Source of the DNA: Hyphomicrobiales bacterium
GTDB taxonomy: Bacteria; Pseudomonadota; Alphaproteobacteria; Rhizobiales; Rhizobiaceae
Assembly: GCA_900472485.1 (NCBI GenBank)
Contig: UCII01000002.1
Coordinates: 369,061 to 433,060 of the forward strand
Direction of reading: 5' to 3'
Length of the DNA: 64,000 nt
Of the stretch, positions 54,711-62,772 are shown in pieces. Made by a program: the position numbers and the translations under genes. The notes beneath the pieces are model-generated. The model saw nothing but the letters and a program-made list of their open reading frames with translations. It was not told where the DNA came from and searched no databases. Every line of letters starts with the position of its first letter. Position 1 is the stretch's first letter.

Positions 54711-54736
54711 AACTGCCTTGCAATCGAATTGGTTCC
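54711..54736 (-). promoter_or_regulatory. EcfG-like promoter match
   Basis: On the minus strand, GGAAC (54736-54732) - 17 bases - AGTT (54714-54711), ending 35 bases before the ATG at 54676. Confidence 0.42.
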
Positions 54737-54934
54737 TTGTCCGGACAGGCCATCTGCGCTGCTGCGCCGGCGGGTTTCAGCGCGAAGACTGCCGTGGCGA
54801 TAATCTCCAAACTGGAGAGGACTTTACAAATCCTGGATTTGGCAACCGTTGATGTGTCAGGCGCAACTATTCCACAACGGAGGATCGCACGAGGCATTTT
54901 GACTTTCTCGATAATTATTATCATCGGCATGCAA

Positions 54935-56203
54935 TTATCCAATGAGTATGGCGCGAATGTCATTGACGTTTGTGAGCGTCGGGCCGGTGACGACAAGATC
55001 GCCGATCGCACTGAAAGCCCCGTAGCTGTCGTGGTTCAAAAGCGCCAAGCGCGGTGAAATACCGGCATTTGACATGCGCGACAGGGTCGATGGACCGATG
55101 ATGGCGCCGGCGGCGTCTTCGACACCATCGATGCCGTCGGTATCGCCGGCGATTGCCCAAACGCGATCCATTCCATTCAATGCAATGGCAAGACTTAGCA
55201 AAAATTCGGTATTCCTGCCGCCGCGACCGGCGGATCCCGATCCAAGTGTCACGGACGTCTCACCGCCGGACAGGATAATGGCGGGTCCGGCAGCCGGTAG
55301 TCCGCGTGAGCGGACGGAGGCTGCAATACCGGCCAACAGCGTCCCTGCCTCCCTCGCCTCCCCTTGAAGCGCATCACCCAGGTCCACTATTTGCAGCCCG
55401 CTCACAGCCGCAGCATTGGCGGCCGCCTCCAAAGCCATGGACGGTGAGGCAACAAGCCTGACATCGCTATTCATTGGCGCTGCCGGTTCCATCGTCGCTC
55501 TTCGCTGCAGGACCTCTGTTGCCGTTGCCGGAAGCGCCAGCTTGTAACGAGCAACGATTTCTCTGGCCTCATCGAGCGTGGAGCTACTTGCAACCGTTGG
55601 ACCGGACGCGATCTGCGAGGGATCGTCACCAGGCACATCGGAAATCACGAGTGTAACGACGCGTGCCGGATAAGCAGCCTGCGCCAGACGGCCGCCCTTG
55701 ATCTGGGAGAGCTGCTTGCGAACGGTATTCATTTCGGAAATGCTGGCGCCGCTGGCGAGCAGCGCCTGATTGACCGCTCTTTTGTCCGCAAGGGTCATGT
55801 CCCCAGCCGGCGCGATGGCAAGCGAAGAACCGCCCCCGGAAATCAGGGCAATGACAAGATCGTCCGGTCCCAGCCCTTCGACGCTGGCGAGTAACCGCTG
55901 CGCACCCACTATGCTCATCTCGTCGGGAACGGGATGTGCAGCCTCGATAATCTCGATGCGTCCCGCAGGTATTGCGTGGCCGTAACGCGTCACGACCACT
56001 CCACTCAGTTCGACATCCTTCCAAGCTGCATCCACTGCCGCGGCCATCGCCGCCGATGCCTTGCCAGCCCCAATGACGACGCAGCGTCCTCTAGGTTTTT
56101 CAGGAAGATGCCGTGCGACAACCTTCATTGGATCCGCACTTGCGACCGCCGCGTCGAATAGCCGGCGCAACAGACCGCGAGCAGATACGTCGTCCCAATT
56201 CAT
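54935..56203 (-). CDS. ttuD: Glycerate 2-kinase / hydroxypyruvate reductase-type protein (MOFRL family)
   Basis: 422 residues starting in the ATGA overlap with ttuC. MOFRL/GckA layout: CVVIGAGKASAAMAAAVDAAW, VIALISGGGSSLAIAP (phosphate-binding loop), EMNTVRKQLSQIKGGRLAQAAYPA, SDVPGDDPSQIASGPT, and ILSGGETSVTLGSGSAGRGGRNTEFLL. In tartrate clusters the homologue TtuD was described as hydroxypyruvate reductase; related proteins are glycerate 2-kinases. Either role takes the tartrate-derived C3 acid to central metabolism. Last gene of the ttuBCD operon. Confidence 0.88.
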   Translation of the reverse strand: MNWDDVSARGLLRRLFDAAVASADPMKVVARHLPEKPRGRCVVIGAGKASAAMAAAVDAAWKDVELSGVVVTRYGHAIPAGRIEIIEAAHPVPDEMSIVGAQRLLASVEGLGPDDLVIALISGGGSSLAIAPAGDMTLADKRAVNQALLASGASISEMNTVRKQLSQIKGGRLAQAAYPARVVTLVISDVPGDDPSQIASGPTVASSSTLDEAREIVARYKLALPATATEVLQRRATMEPAAPMNSDVRLVASPSMALEAAANAAAVSGLQIVDLGDALQGEAREAGTLLAGIAASVRSRGLPAAGPAIILSGGETSVTLGSGSAGRGGRNTEFLLSLAIALNGMDRVWAIAGDTDGIDGVEDAAGAIIGPSTLSRMSNAGISPRLALLNHDSYGAFSAIGDLVVTGPTLTNVNDIRAILIG

Positions 56204-57300
56204 TGGGCAGCCGCTATTTTCAGGATGTTTGAACCCGCGATTGCATCGCAGACCGCATCGGTGACCTGTTGTGTGGTTGCTTTGCCCCCTACGTCCGGGG
56301 TCAGAATACCAGCTTCGGTCACCCGTTCGACGGCGTTCATCAGCCGCGTAGCGGCATCGCGCTCGCCGAGATGTTCGAGCATCTGCGCCGCCGTCCAGAA
56401 CGTGGCGACCGGGTTGGCAATGCCCTTGCCGGTGATGTCGAAGGCCGAGCCGTGGATCGGTTCGAACATGGATGGGAAGCGGCGCTCCGGATCGATGTTG
56501 CCGGTGGGTGCGACACCGAGGGAGCCGGCGAGCGCTCCGGCAAGGTCGGACAGAATGTCGGCGTGCAGATTGGTCGCGACGATCGTGTCGAGGCTCTGTG
56601 GCTTCAGGGTCATGCGCACCGTCATTGCGTCCACCAGCATCTTGTCCCAGGTAACGTCTGGGAATTCCTTCGAGACCTCGGCCGCAATCTCATCCCACAT
56701 CACCATGCCGTGACGCTGTGCATTGGACTTCGTGACGACGGTGAGCAGCTTGCGCGGCCGCGACTGCGCCAGCTTGAAGGCGTAACGCATGATGCGGGTG
56801 ACACCAACACGGGTGAAGATCGCCACCTCGGTACCGACTTCCTCGGGCAGGCCCCTATGAGCGCGGCCACCATGGCCCGAATATTCGCCTTCGGAGTTTT
56901 CGCGCACGATAACCCAGTCAAGATCGCCAGGCCCACAATTGCGCAGCGGCGGAGTAATTCCAGGCAGGATCTTCGTCGGACGAACGTTGGCATATTGATC
57001 GAAGCCCTGGCAGATCGGCAGACGCAGGCCCCAGAGGGTAATATGATCCGGCACATCAGGAGCACCGACTGCCCCGAAATAGATCGCGTCGAATTTCTTC
57101 AGCGTCTCCAGGCCATCGGCCGGCATCATGACGCCGTGCTTCTTATAGTAGTCGGATCCCCAGTCGAAGGTTTCTGAATGGATCTTGAAGTCGCCACAGC
57201 GGGCTGCGAGAGCATCGAGAACCTGTAGCCCGGCCGCGATCACTTCCGGACCGATCCCATCTGCGGGAATCGCTGCGATCTTGTATTCACGCATATTCAT
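56200..57300 (-). CDS. ttuC: Tartrate dehydrogenase / decarboxylating malate dehydrogenase
   Basis: 366 residues. Isocitrate/isopropylmalate dehydrogenase fold: IAAIPADGIGPEV at the N-terminus, VRENSEGEYSGHGGRAHRG (the tartrate-dehydrogenase form of the substrate loop), KSNAQRHGMVMWDE, MTLKPQSLDTIVATNLHADILSD (metal Asp) and EPIHGSAFDITGKGIANP. Uses NAD and Mn/Mg to oxidise tartrate (to oxaloglycolate) and often D-malate. Between ttuB (16 bases) and ttuD (4-base overlap). Confidence 0.92.
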   Translation of the reverse strand: MNMREYKIAAIPADGIGPEVIAAGLQVLDALAARCGDFKIHSETFDWGSDYYKKHGVMMPADGLETLKKFDAIYFGAVGAPDVPDHITLWGLRLPICQGFDQYANVRPTKILPGITPPLRNCGPGDLDWVIVRENSEGEYSGHGGRAHRGLPEEVGTEVAIFTRVGVTRIMRYAFKLAQSRPRKLLTVVTKSNAQRHGMVMWDEIAAEVSKEFPDVTWDKMLVDAMTVRMTLKPQSLDTIVATNLHADILSDLAGALAGSLGVAPTGNIDPERRFPSMFEPIHGSAFDITGKGIANPVATFWTAAQMLEHLGERDAATRLMNAVERVTEAGILTPDVGGKATTQQVTDAVCDAIAGSNILKIAAAQ

Positions 57301-57315
57301 TCTCCATTTTGATAA

Positions 57316-58614
57316 TCAGTGCTGGGCTGATGCTTTGGTTTGTGGATCCCGCGCGCTGCTGCGCGCCAGGATCAGAGTGACGGTGGCGGAGACCAGCAGA
57401 AGCGCTGCGACGAAGTATAGGCCGCCTGCAAAGCTTCCAGTCGCGTCCTTGATCCAGCCGATCATCGATGGACCGACGAAGCCGCCGAGGTTACCAATCG
57501 AATTAATCGTTGCAATGCCTGCAGCGGCGCCAGATCCGGACAGGAAAAGCGTTGGCATGCTCCAGAGCGGCGGCTTCGATGCGCTGATACCAATGTTTAC
57601 CAGCGTCAGCGCCATCAAGACTGCAAAAACGCTGGTTGCGCCGGTCGCAAACGCTAGACCCGCTGCGGCAAGCAGGCAGGCCCCGACGACATGCCATGTA
57701 CGCTCGCCAGACTTGTCGGAATGACGGGCCCAGAGAATCATGCCGACCACCGCAAAAACAGCCGGGACCGCATTGATCAATCCGACCTGGAATGACGACA
57801 AACCGAAGCTTTTGATAATTTGCGGTGCCCATATGCCAAGCGTGTAAAGGCCTGCCGATGTCCCAAAATAGACGAGCGAGAGCGCGAGAACGCGGATATC
57901 GGCCAGGCCTGCCCAGATGCTGTGGCTGGTTTTCGGCTTTCCGGCCTGGTCCTCTTCCATGGTCTTGGCAAGCCATGTGCGCTCGTCAACAGAGAGCCAT
58001 TTCGCCTTTTCCGGGCGATCCGTCAGATAGAAAAGTACGACGACACCGAAGACAAGCGCAGGGATAGCTTCGATGACGAACATCCACTGCCAGCCTGCCA
58101 GACCCCAGATCCCATGCATTTCAAGCAGTGCGCCCGAGATGGGAGAACCGATTGCCGTGGAAAGCGGCGCCGCGGCCATGAACATCGCCGTCACCGCCGC
58201 GCGGCGGCGGGCCGGGAACCAATAGCTCAGATAAAGGATGATGCCTGGGAAAAAGCCGGCCTCGGCCACCCCCAGAAGAAAACGCAATATGTAGAAGCTC
58301 GTCGTGCCTTGAACCAGCGCCATTGCACCGGAGACGAGACCCCAGGTGATCATGACCCGCGCGATCCAGATGCGGGCTCCGAGCTTGTGCAAAATCAGGT
58401 TCGAAGGCACTTCGAAAATGAAATAGCCGAGAAAGAAGATGCCGGCGCCGACGCCAAAAACGGTCGACGAAAACCGCAGATCCTGGTTCATGGTCAGGGA
58501 GGCAAAGCCGATGTTCACGCGATCGATGAACGCGATAAGATAAAGAACCATGATGAATGGCACGATGCGCCAGGTAATCTTGCGCAACACGCGCGTTTCC
58601 AGCTCACGCTCCAT
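57316..58614 (-). CDS. ttuB: MFS transporter, tartrate/anion:cation symporter type
   Basis: 432 residues with twelve membrane segments. ACS-family features: VPFIMVLYLIAFIDRVNIGFASLTM (the YxxxxIDRxNI motif), GIFFLGYFIFEVPSNLILHKLGARIWIARVMITWG and FLLGVAEAGFFPGIILYLSYWFPARRRA. Proton- or cation-coupled uptake of tartrate in the inner membrane. First gene of the ttuBCD operon, divergent from the LysR gene. Confidence 0.9.
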   Translation of the reverse strand: MERELETRVLRKITWRIVPFIMVLYLIAFIDRVNIGFASLTMNQDLRFSSTVFGVGAGIFFLGYFIFEVPSNLILHKLGARIWIARVMITWGLVSGAMALVQGTTSFYILRFLLGVAEAGFFPGIILYLSYWFPARRRAAVTAMFMAAAPLSTAIGSPISGALLEMHGIWGLAGWQWMFVIEAIPALVFGVVVLFYLTDRPEKAKWLSVDERTWLAKTMEEDQAGKPKTSHSIWAGLADIRVLALSLVYFGTSAGLYTLGIWAPQIIKSFGLSSFQVGLINAVPAVFAVVGMILWARHSDKSGERTWHVVGACLLAAAGLAFATGATSVFAVLMALTLVNIGISASKPPLWSMPTLFLSGSGAAAGIATINSIGNLGGFVGPSMIGWIKDATGSFAGGLYFVAALLLVSATVTLILARSSARDPQTKASAQH

Positions 58615-58738
58615 TGCAAGCTCCTCCCATTGTTTGAAACAAGCGCGTCCTCTCGCGCAGTTCCTGAAGGCTAAGTCCTCCCTTGAAAAGGATGAATACT
58701 CAGGTAATTATATAATTAAATGATATAATGGCTGACAT
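58615..58738. promoter_or_regulatory. Divergent ttuB / LysR promoter region
   Basis: 124 bases with a sharp AT-rich core at 58695-58730 (ATTATATAAT palindrome and ATGATATAAT). Two possible -10 hexamers lie there. Likely LysR binding region. Confidence 0.45.
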
Positions 58739-59653
58739 ATGGAACTCGAACAAATCAGATGCTTCGTTGCCGTTGCCGAAGAGCTTCATTTCGGCAGGGC
58801 GGCTCAAAGGCTTGGGATTCTGCCTGCATCCATTGGCCGTCACATTCGCATGCTGGAAGAATCCCTGGGCGTCGTGCTCTTCAGCCGAACGACACGAAGC
58901 GTTTCTCTGAGCGAAGAGGGGGTTCTCCTCCTCGATGAGGTCAAACCAATCCTTGCCCGATTGGATGCCGTGGCGGAGAAATTTCGAGCGACAGGGCGCA
59001 AATCGAGTCCGCTCTTAAGAATCGGTGCGATCGACAGCGCAGCTGCCGGCCTGGTTCCCCTGCTTCTTCACGACTTTCGCGCAATTGCCCCAAATGCGGT
59101 AACGCAGCTTGTGGAAGACAAATCGATCAGGCTCATCCCGAAGCTGCTTGCCGGTCGGCTTGACATAGCCCTAATTCGTCCTCGCGATGGACTAAGCCGA
59201 AGCCTGGTGATCAAGCCGCTCTTGCATGAAACAGCCGTCGTTGCCATCGCCTCGACAAGCCCTCTGGCTTTAAAAGACGAGATCCGAATAGTCGATCTCA
59301 GTGATGAACCACTCATCGTGCCCGAACGGCGTTCCCGACCGCATAGCCACGATCTGACGATGACACTTTTTTCCGAATTCGACATGCGCCCCCGCATTGC
59401 CCAAGTCGCCGATGAAAAGCAGACAATCATCAACCTCGTCGCCGCCGGAATTGGCTCTGCGATCGTCCCGCGGTGGACATCAAAATTGGCTGTTCATGGC
59501 GTAACGTTCGTGCCGCTGGCGGATCACGCAGGCACCCGGTTGGAGAAGCTGCCGCTTGCGGTCGCCTGGGTGAAGGCTGTGAGGGATCCAACCCGCGACC
59601 TGCTGCTCAACCTTCTCGAAGAGAACATCAAACGATATTCAGAGTTCGCCTAG
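58739..59653 (+). CDS. LysR-family regulator of the tartrate cluster
   Basis: 304 residues. HTH at residues 1-60 (LEQIRCFVAVAEELHFGRAAQRLGILPASIGRHIRMLEESLG) then a LysR effector domain (PLLRIGAIDSAAAGLVPLLLHDF onward, LVAAGIGSAIVPRW). Divergent from ttuB across 124 bases, equivalent in position to ttuA of Agrobacterium vitis. Its TAG stop lies inside the first copy of the dispersed repeat. Confidence 0.9.
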   Translation: MELEQIRCFVAVAEELHFGRAAQRLGILPASIGRHIRMLEESLGVVLFSRTTRSVSLSEEGVLLLDEVKPILARLDAVAEKFRATGRKSSPLLRIGAIDSAAAGLVPLLLHDFRAIAPNAVTQLVEDKSIRLIPKLLAGRLDIALIRPRDGLSRSLVIKPLLHETAVVAIASTSPLALKDEIRIVDLSDEPLIVPERRSRPHSHDLTMTLFSEFDMRPRIAQVADEKQTIINLVAAGIGSAIVPRWTSKLAVHGVTFVPLADHAGTRLEKLPLAVAWVKAVRDPTRDLLLNLLEENIKRYSEFA

Positions 59654-59720
59654 AGCTGTTCGGTTTTTTGCGGAATCTCTGAACTGTTCTATCTCTTTGT
59701 TTTCACGCAATTCCGGACGG
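59649..59720 (+). repeat. Dispersed 72-bp intergenic repeat, copy 1
   Basis: Starts CCTAGAGC and ends GCAATTCCGGACGG; 62 of 72 bases match copy 2 at 63907. The repeat begins with a degenerate inverted repeat (GAGCTGTTC ... GAACTGTTC). It overlaps the LysR stop codon. Confidence 0.8.
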
Positions 59721-59730
59721 AAAGGTGCAG

Positions 59731-59754
59731 AAAAAGGGCCCCTCTCGGAGGCCC
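59731..59754 (-). terminator. Rho-independent terminator of the DUF1236 gene
   Basis: On the minus strand GGGCCTC pairs with GGGGCCC (seven pairs, one G-T) over a 5-base loop, followed directly by TTTTT; it begins 9 bases past the stop. Confidence 0.8.
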
Positions 59755-59762
59755 TCTCGGCA

Positions 59763-60161
59763 TTATTCAATGATGCGAACAACCTTGCGCGTCTTTGGTT
59801 GGACGATGACGCGTTCATGGTTCACGACAGCATAACCGTATGTCGGGTTATCCGGAACCGGTGTGATGACAACGGTCTCTGGGAGAGTTCGACCGACGAC
59901 AATCTCGTCTTGTACGACGGCCTCGGATGGAGGCATTGGCTGCTCTTGAACATAGGTGATTACTTTTTGCGGCGGCGGATCGATCGCAGTACCGGCAATC
60001 GCTCCGGCAACACCGCCAACTGCGGCACCGACAGGGCCCCCTACAACCGCTCCGGTCGCGGCGCCGCCCGCGGCTCCAGTCACCGTAGAGGACTGTGCCA
60101 AGGCTGAACCAGCGAGAAGGCCAAAGGCAGCAACCGCTGAAACGATAAGTCTCGTTCTCAT
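59763..60161 (-). CDS. Exported DUF1236-domain protein
   Basis: 132 residues with signal peptide MRTRLIVSAVAAFGLLAGSALA. A Gly/Ala-rich stretch follows (GAAGGAATGAVVGGPVGAAVGGVAGAIAG), like glycine-zipper membrane-associated segments, then a DUF1236 region ending NPTYGYAVVNHERVIVQPKTRKVVRIIE. Common in rhizobia, function unknown, often stress-related. No full EcfG promoter was found upstream. Confidence 0.85.
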   Translation of the reverse strand: MRTRLIVSAVAAFGLLAGSALAQSSTVTGAAGGAATGAVVGGPVGAAVGGVAGAIAGTAIDPPPQKVITYVQEQPMPPSEAVVQDEIVVGRTLPETVVITPVPDNPTYGYAVVNHERVIVQPKTRKVVRIIE

Positions 60162-60624
60162 AGCATTCTCCTTTGCATTTAGCTCTTATGAACTGAAAGG
60201 AAAATTGCGCAGCCCTTAGAATGTTCCTCTTTGGCTACCATCTGCAGCCATCACGAGTTCACCTCATGCGACAAATTTCGTGAGCGAAAAGGGTTGCGAA
60301 AGATGCTCCGGGCGGGCCGTGATACTTGCCGATGGTCTTCTGTCACCGAATGTTGGCTATGGCGAACGCATGCATTAGGTTAGCATTGGCGGACATTATC
60401 CAAAACGAAGTATCCAATAGGAGGGTCTGTCTTCCTCCCGTCGCTTCGTACGGCACGGTAACGCCAGCTCGGAAACAGCCGCAGGACTTTGTGCGCGACG
60501 AGCGTCCGCCAGCGTACACAAAATCATCCCGAACACGGGGGTGCTATAGAATCGCGATCCGCCCACAAAGCTAAGGGCATGCCGGCGAGGACCCAATTCC
60601 CATGCTCGATCTTTCGCGAGAGCC
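60162..60624. other. Intergenic region between divergent DUF1236 and Crp/Fnr genes
   Basis: 463 bases. A GTTCC near 60218 could be an EcfG -35 for the DUF1236 gene but no NGTT lies 16-17 bases on. No FNR/FixK box (TTGAT-N4-ATCAA) seen. Confidence 0.4.
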
Positions 60625-61338
60625 ATGCTCGACCTAGAACGTTTAATGACAACGAACCGGCTTCTCGCTCGCCTGCCCGCAGATGAATTTCGCAACATCG
60701 GCAAGCAGTTGGAGCAGATCGATCTCCAGCGCGGCTTCAACGTTGCCGGAGCCGATTGCCTGATCGACCATGTATATTTCCTTTCAAGCGGAATTAGCTC
60801 TGTCGTTACCATTTCGCCCGGCGGTCAGCGCGCCGAAGCCGGCATGGTCGGACGCGAAGGCTTTCTGCCGATGCCGGCCGGCGTCGGTGGGACGATCAGC
60901 ATCCACGAGGTCTTTATGCAAATGGATGGCCAGGGTGTACGGATGCCCTTGCATGCACTCCTCGCCGCATTGCCGGAAAACCCCGTCTTCGCCAATCTTT
61001 TGGCCCGTTTCATTCAGACTTTTGCGACACAGATCTCCTATACGGCCCTTTGCAATGCAAACTATCAGGTGGACGAACGGCTCGCCCGTTGGCTGCTCAT
61101 GTGCCATGACCGGGTGGATGGCGACGAGATTGCCTTGACGCATGACTTCATCGCCGCGATGCTGAGTGTTAGAAGACCGAGCATCACGACGGCGCTGCAC
61201 GTTCTTGAGGGAAGGAAGCTCATCAGGGCCGAGCGTGGCCGCATTACGATCCGCGACAGAAGAGGACTTGAGGAATTTACTGGCGGCTCCTATGGTAAGC
61301 CGGAAGAGGAGTATCGCCGCCTTATCGGTGATTTCTGA
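60625..61338 (+). CDS. Crp/Fnr-family transcriptional regulator
   Basis: 237 residues from ATG 60625 (ATG 60646 also possible). N-terminal cyclic-nucleotide-binding-like beta barrel (GFNVAGADCLIDHVYFLSSGISSVVTISPGGQRAEAGMVGREGFLP) without the Arg/Ser set that binds cAMP in Crp, and a C-terminal winged HTH (IALTHDFIAAMLSVRRPSITTALHVLEGRKLI). No Cys cluster for iron-sulfur. It is a clear paralogue of the gene at 61647, pointing the opposite way. Confidence 0.87.
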   Translation: MLDLERLMTTNRLLARLPADEFRNIGKQLEQIDLQRGFNVAGADCLIDHVYFLSSGISSVVTISPGGQRAEAGMVGREGFLPMPAGVGGTISIHEVFMQMDGQGVRMPLHALLAALPENPVFANLLARFIQTFATQISYTALCNANYQVDERLARWLLMCHDRVDGDEIALTHDFIAAMLSVRRPSITTALHVLEGRKLIRAERGRITIRDRRGLEEFTGGSYGKPEEEYRRLIGDF

Positions 61339-61344
61339 CAAGTG

Positions 61345-61587
61345 CTATTTCAAATGGTCGCGAATGACCGCGTGAAATGAAATCGAGAACTGCAACTTAT
61401 CTGCCTCGTCGTGAACCTCGATACGCTCATCGGGAACCATCTGGCCATTCTTGATCCGCGCGGCAACGAGTTCCCGCACGGCCCTTATCGCACTCGAGCG
61501 CGCGTCTTCGATGGTGGCAAATTCATCGCCTTCGCCATCGCGGACGATTTCGCCATTTCGGCGAATATGAAAGAAGTAGCGCGTCAT
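61345..61587 (-). CDS. DUF6894-type small protein
   Basis: 80 residues from ATG 61587 (GAAGGGG upstream); the frame to 61650 is unsupported. MTRYFFHIRRNGEIVRDGEGDEFATIEDARSSAIRAVRELVAARI is the standard DUF6894 start, a small family common in rhizobia with no known activity. Lies between two Crp/Fnr paralogues; six bases from the stop of the first. Confidence 0.8.
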   Translation of the reverse strand: MTRYFFHIRRNGEIVRDGEGDEFATIEDARSSAIRAVRELVAARIKNGQMVPDERIEVHDEADKLQFSISFHAVIRDHLK

Positions 61588-61646
61588 GCAGGCCCCTTCA
61601 GCCCTTATCCACCGCCAGTATACCACTGGCGCAATTGCCGCCGCTA

Positions 61647-62363
61647 TCAAAAGAGATCCTTCATCAAACGCCGATATTCCTCTTCCGGCTTGCCGTAGGC
61701 ATCATGGGCGAATTCCTCGAGAGCCGCTCGATTTCGAATGGTGATGCTGCCGCGCTCCGCCGTGATGAAGCGATTGCCTTCGAGAATATGCAGCGAGGTG
61801 GTCACGCTTGGCCGGCGTACGGCAAGCATCAGGGATATGAATTCATGTGTCAGTGCGATCTCGTTGCCGGATACACGGTCGTGGCACATCAGCAGCCATC
61901 GCGCCAGCCTCTCGTTCACGTCATGAAGAGCGTTGGAAATAGCTGTGTAGGCCAATTGGACGGAGAAGGCCTCGATGGAACGGACCATCAGTTTGTTGAA
62001 ATTTCGATTTCTATCCATGAAATGACGAAACGACCCATAGTTCATCCGATAGGACTCCGCCTCGAGCTGCACGATAATATCGTGAGCATTAAATTCGGTG
62101 CCAGCAACCGCCGATGTCGGCACATAGCCATCAAAGCCGAACACGCCAGCCTCGGCGCGGCGGCCTTCCGGCGTCGCCGCGACGATTGACCCGATGCCGG
62201 ATGTCAGAAAATAAACATAGTCGATGGACTGGCCGGCTTTTCCGATGAGCGTGCCGCGCGGAAGCGCCATATATTCAAGCTCTGGCGCGATTTGCTCATA
62301 ATCCGCAGACGGAAGAATGGAGAGCAGTTTATTTTGCATATTGGACTGGTGGGGAGCTGGCAT
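61647..62363 (-). CDS. Crp/Fnr-family transcriptional regulator, paralogue
   Basis: 238 residues. Same layout as the 60625 gene: effector barrel (GTLIGKAGQSIDYVYFLTSGIGSIVAATPEGRRAEAGVFGFDG), dimer helix with NERLARWLLMCHDRV, HTH IALTHEFISLMLAVRRPSVTTSLHILEGNRFI and the C-terminal YGKPEEEYRRLMKDLF shared almost word for word with its neighbour. 59 bases upstream of the DUF6894 gene on the same strand, so probably cotranscribed with it. Confidence 0.87.
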   Translation of the reverse strand: MPAPHQSNMQNKLLSILPSADYEQIAPELEYMALPRGTLIGKAGQSIDYVYFLTSGIGSIVAATPEGRRAEAGVFGFDGYVPTSAVAGTEFNAHDIIVQLEAESYRMNYGSFRHFMDRNRNFNKLMVRSIEAFSVQLAYTAISNALHDVNERLARWLLMCHDRVSGNEIALTHEFISLMLAVRRPSVTTSLHILEGNRFITAERGSITIRNRAALEEFAHDAYGKPEEEYRRLMKDLF

Positions 62364-62654
62364 TACAGCGCTTCCTCCTGGTTAGGCAAAAGCATGACAT
62401 GCGCGCCTTGCCGTCTGAGCTCCAGCCGGACAATATGAAAGAAGCTACTCTTCTTGGAGCTGCGTCACAAGGAATGTACGCTAGCAGACGGAAGAGCGGA
62501 TTTTGTGGCATAGTTCCCAATTGCGCGTATTTTACCAATGCGAGTTCGCTCGATGCATGGCGCCTATAAACCGATACTATTATTGTCCGTGAAAGACGGT
62601 GGCATTCTTCGGCTGAAGAGCTGAAGGCTTTACTTAAATGATATCGGCTCGGGA

Positions 62655-62699
62655 ATGCCGAGCATAAATATCATCTGCGAGATAAAATCTCGCCGGCAT
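62655..62699 (+). other. Two-tier stem-loop upstream of the PAS-HWE kinase
   Basis: Inner hairpin GCGAGAT-AAA-ATCTCGC (62677-62693), enclosed by ATGCCG (62655-62660) and CGGCAT (62694-62699), with a 16-base bulge on the left. It ends 74 bases before the kinase ATG. Could be an operator or a leader-RNA structure. Confidence 0.45.
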
Positions 62700-62772
62700 G
62701 ACTTCTATATAGGCGTCACATGGGCACCGGGAACGGTATGTGACCTGGTCTGCCGAAAAATGGGAGGTGGAG

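Noticed and set aside
60184..60225. EcfG promoter for the DUF1236 gene
   Set aside because: A -35-like GGAAC is present on the minus strand but the -10 position reads AATT, not NGTT.
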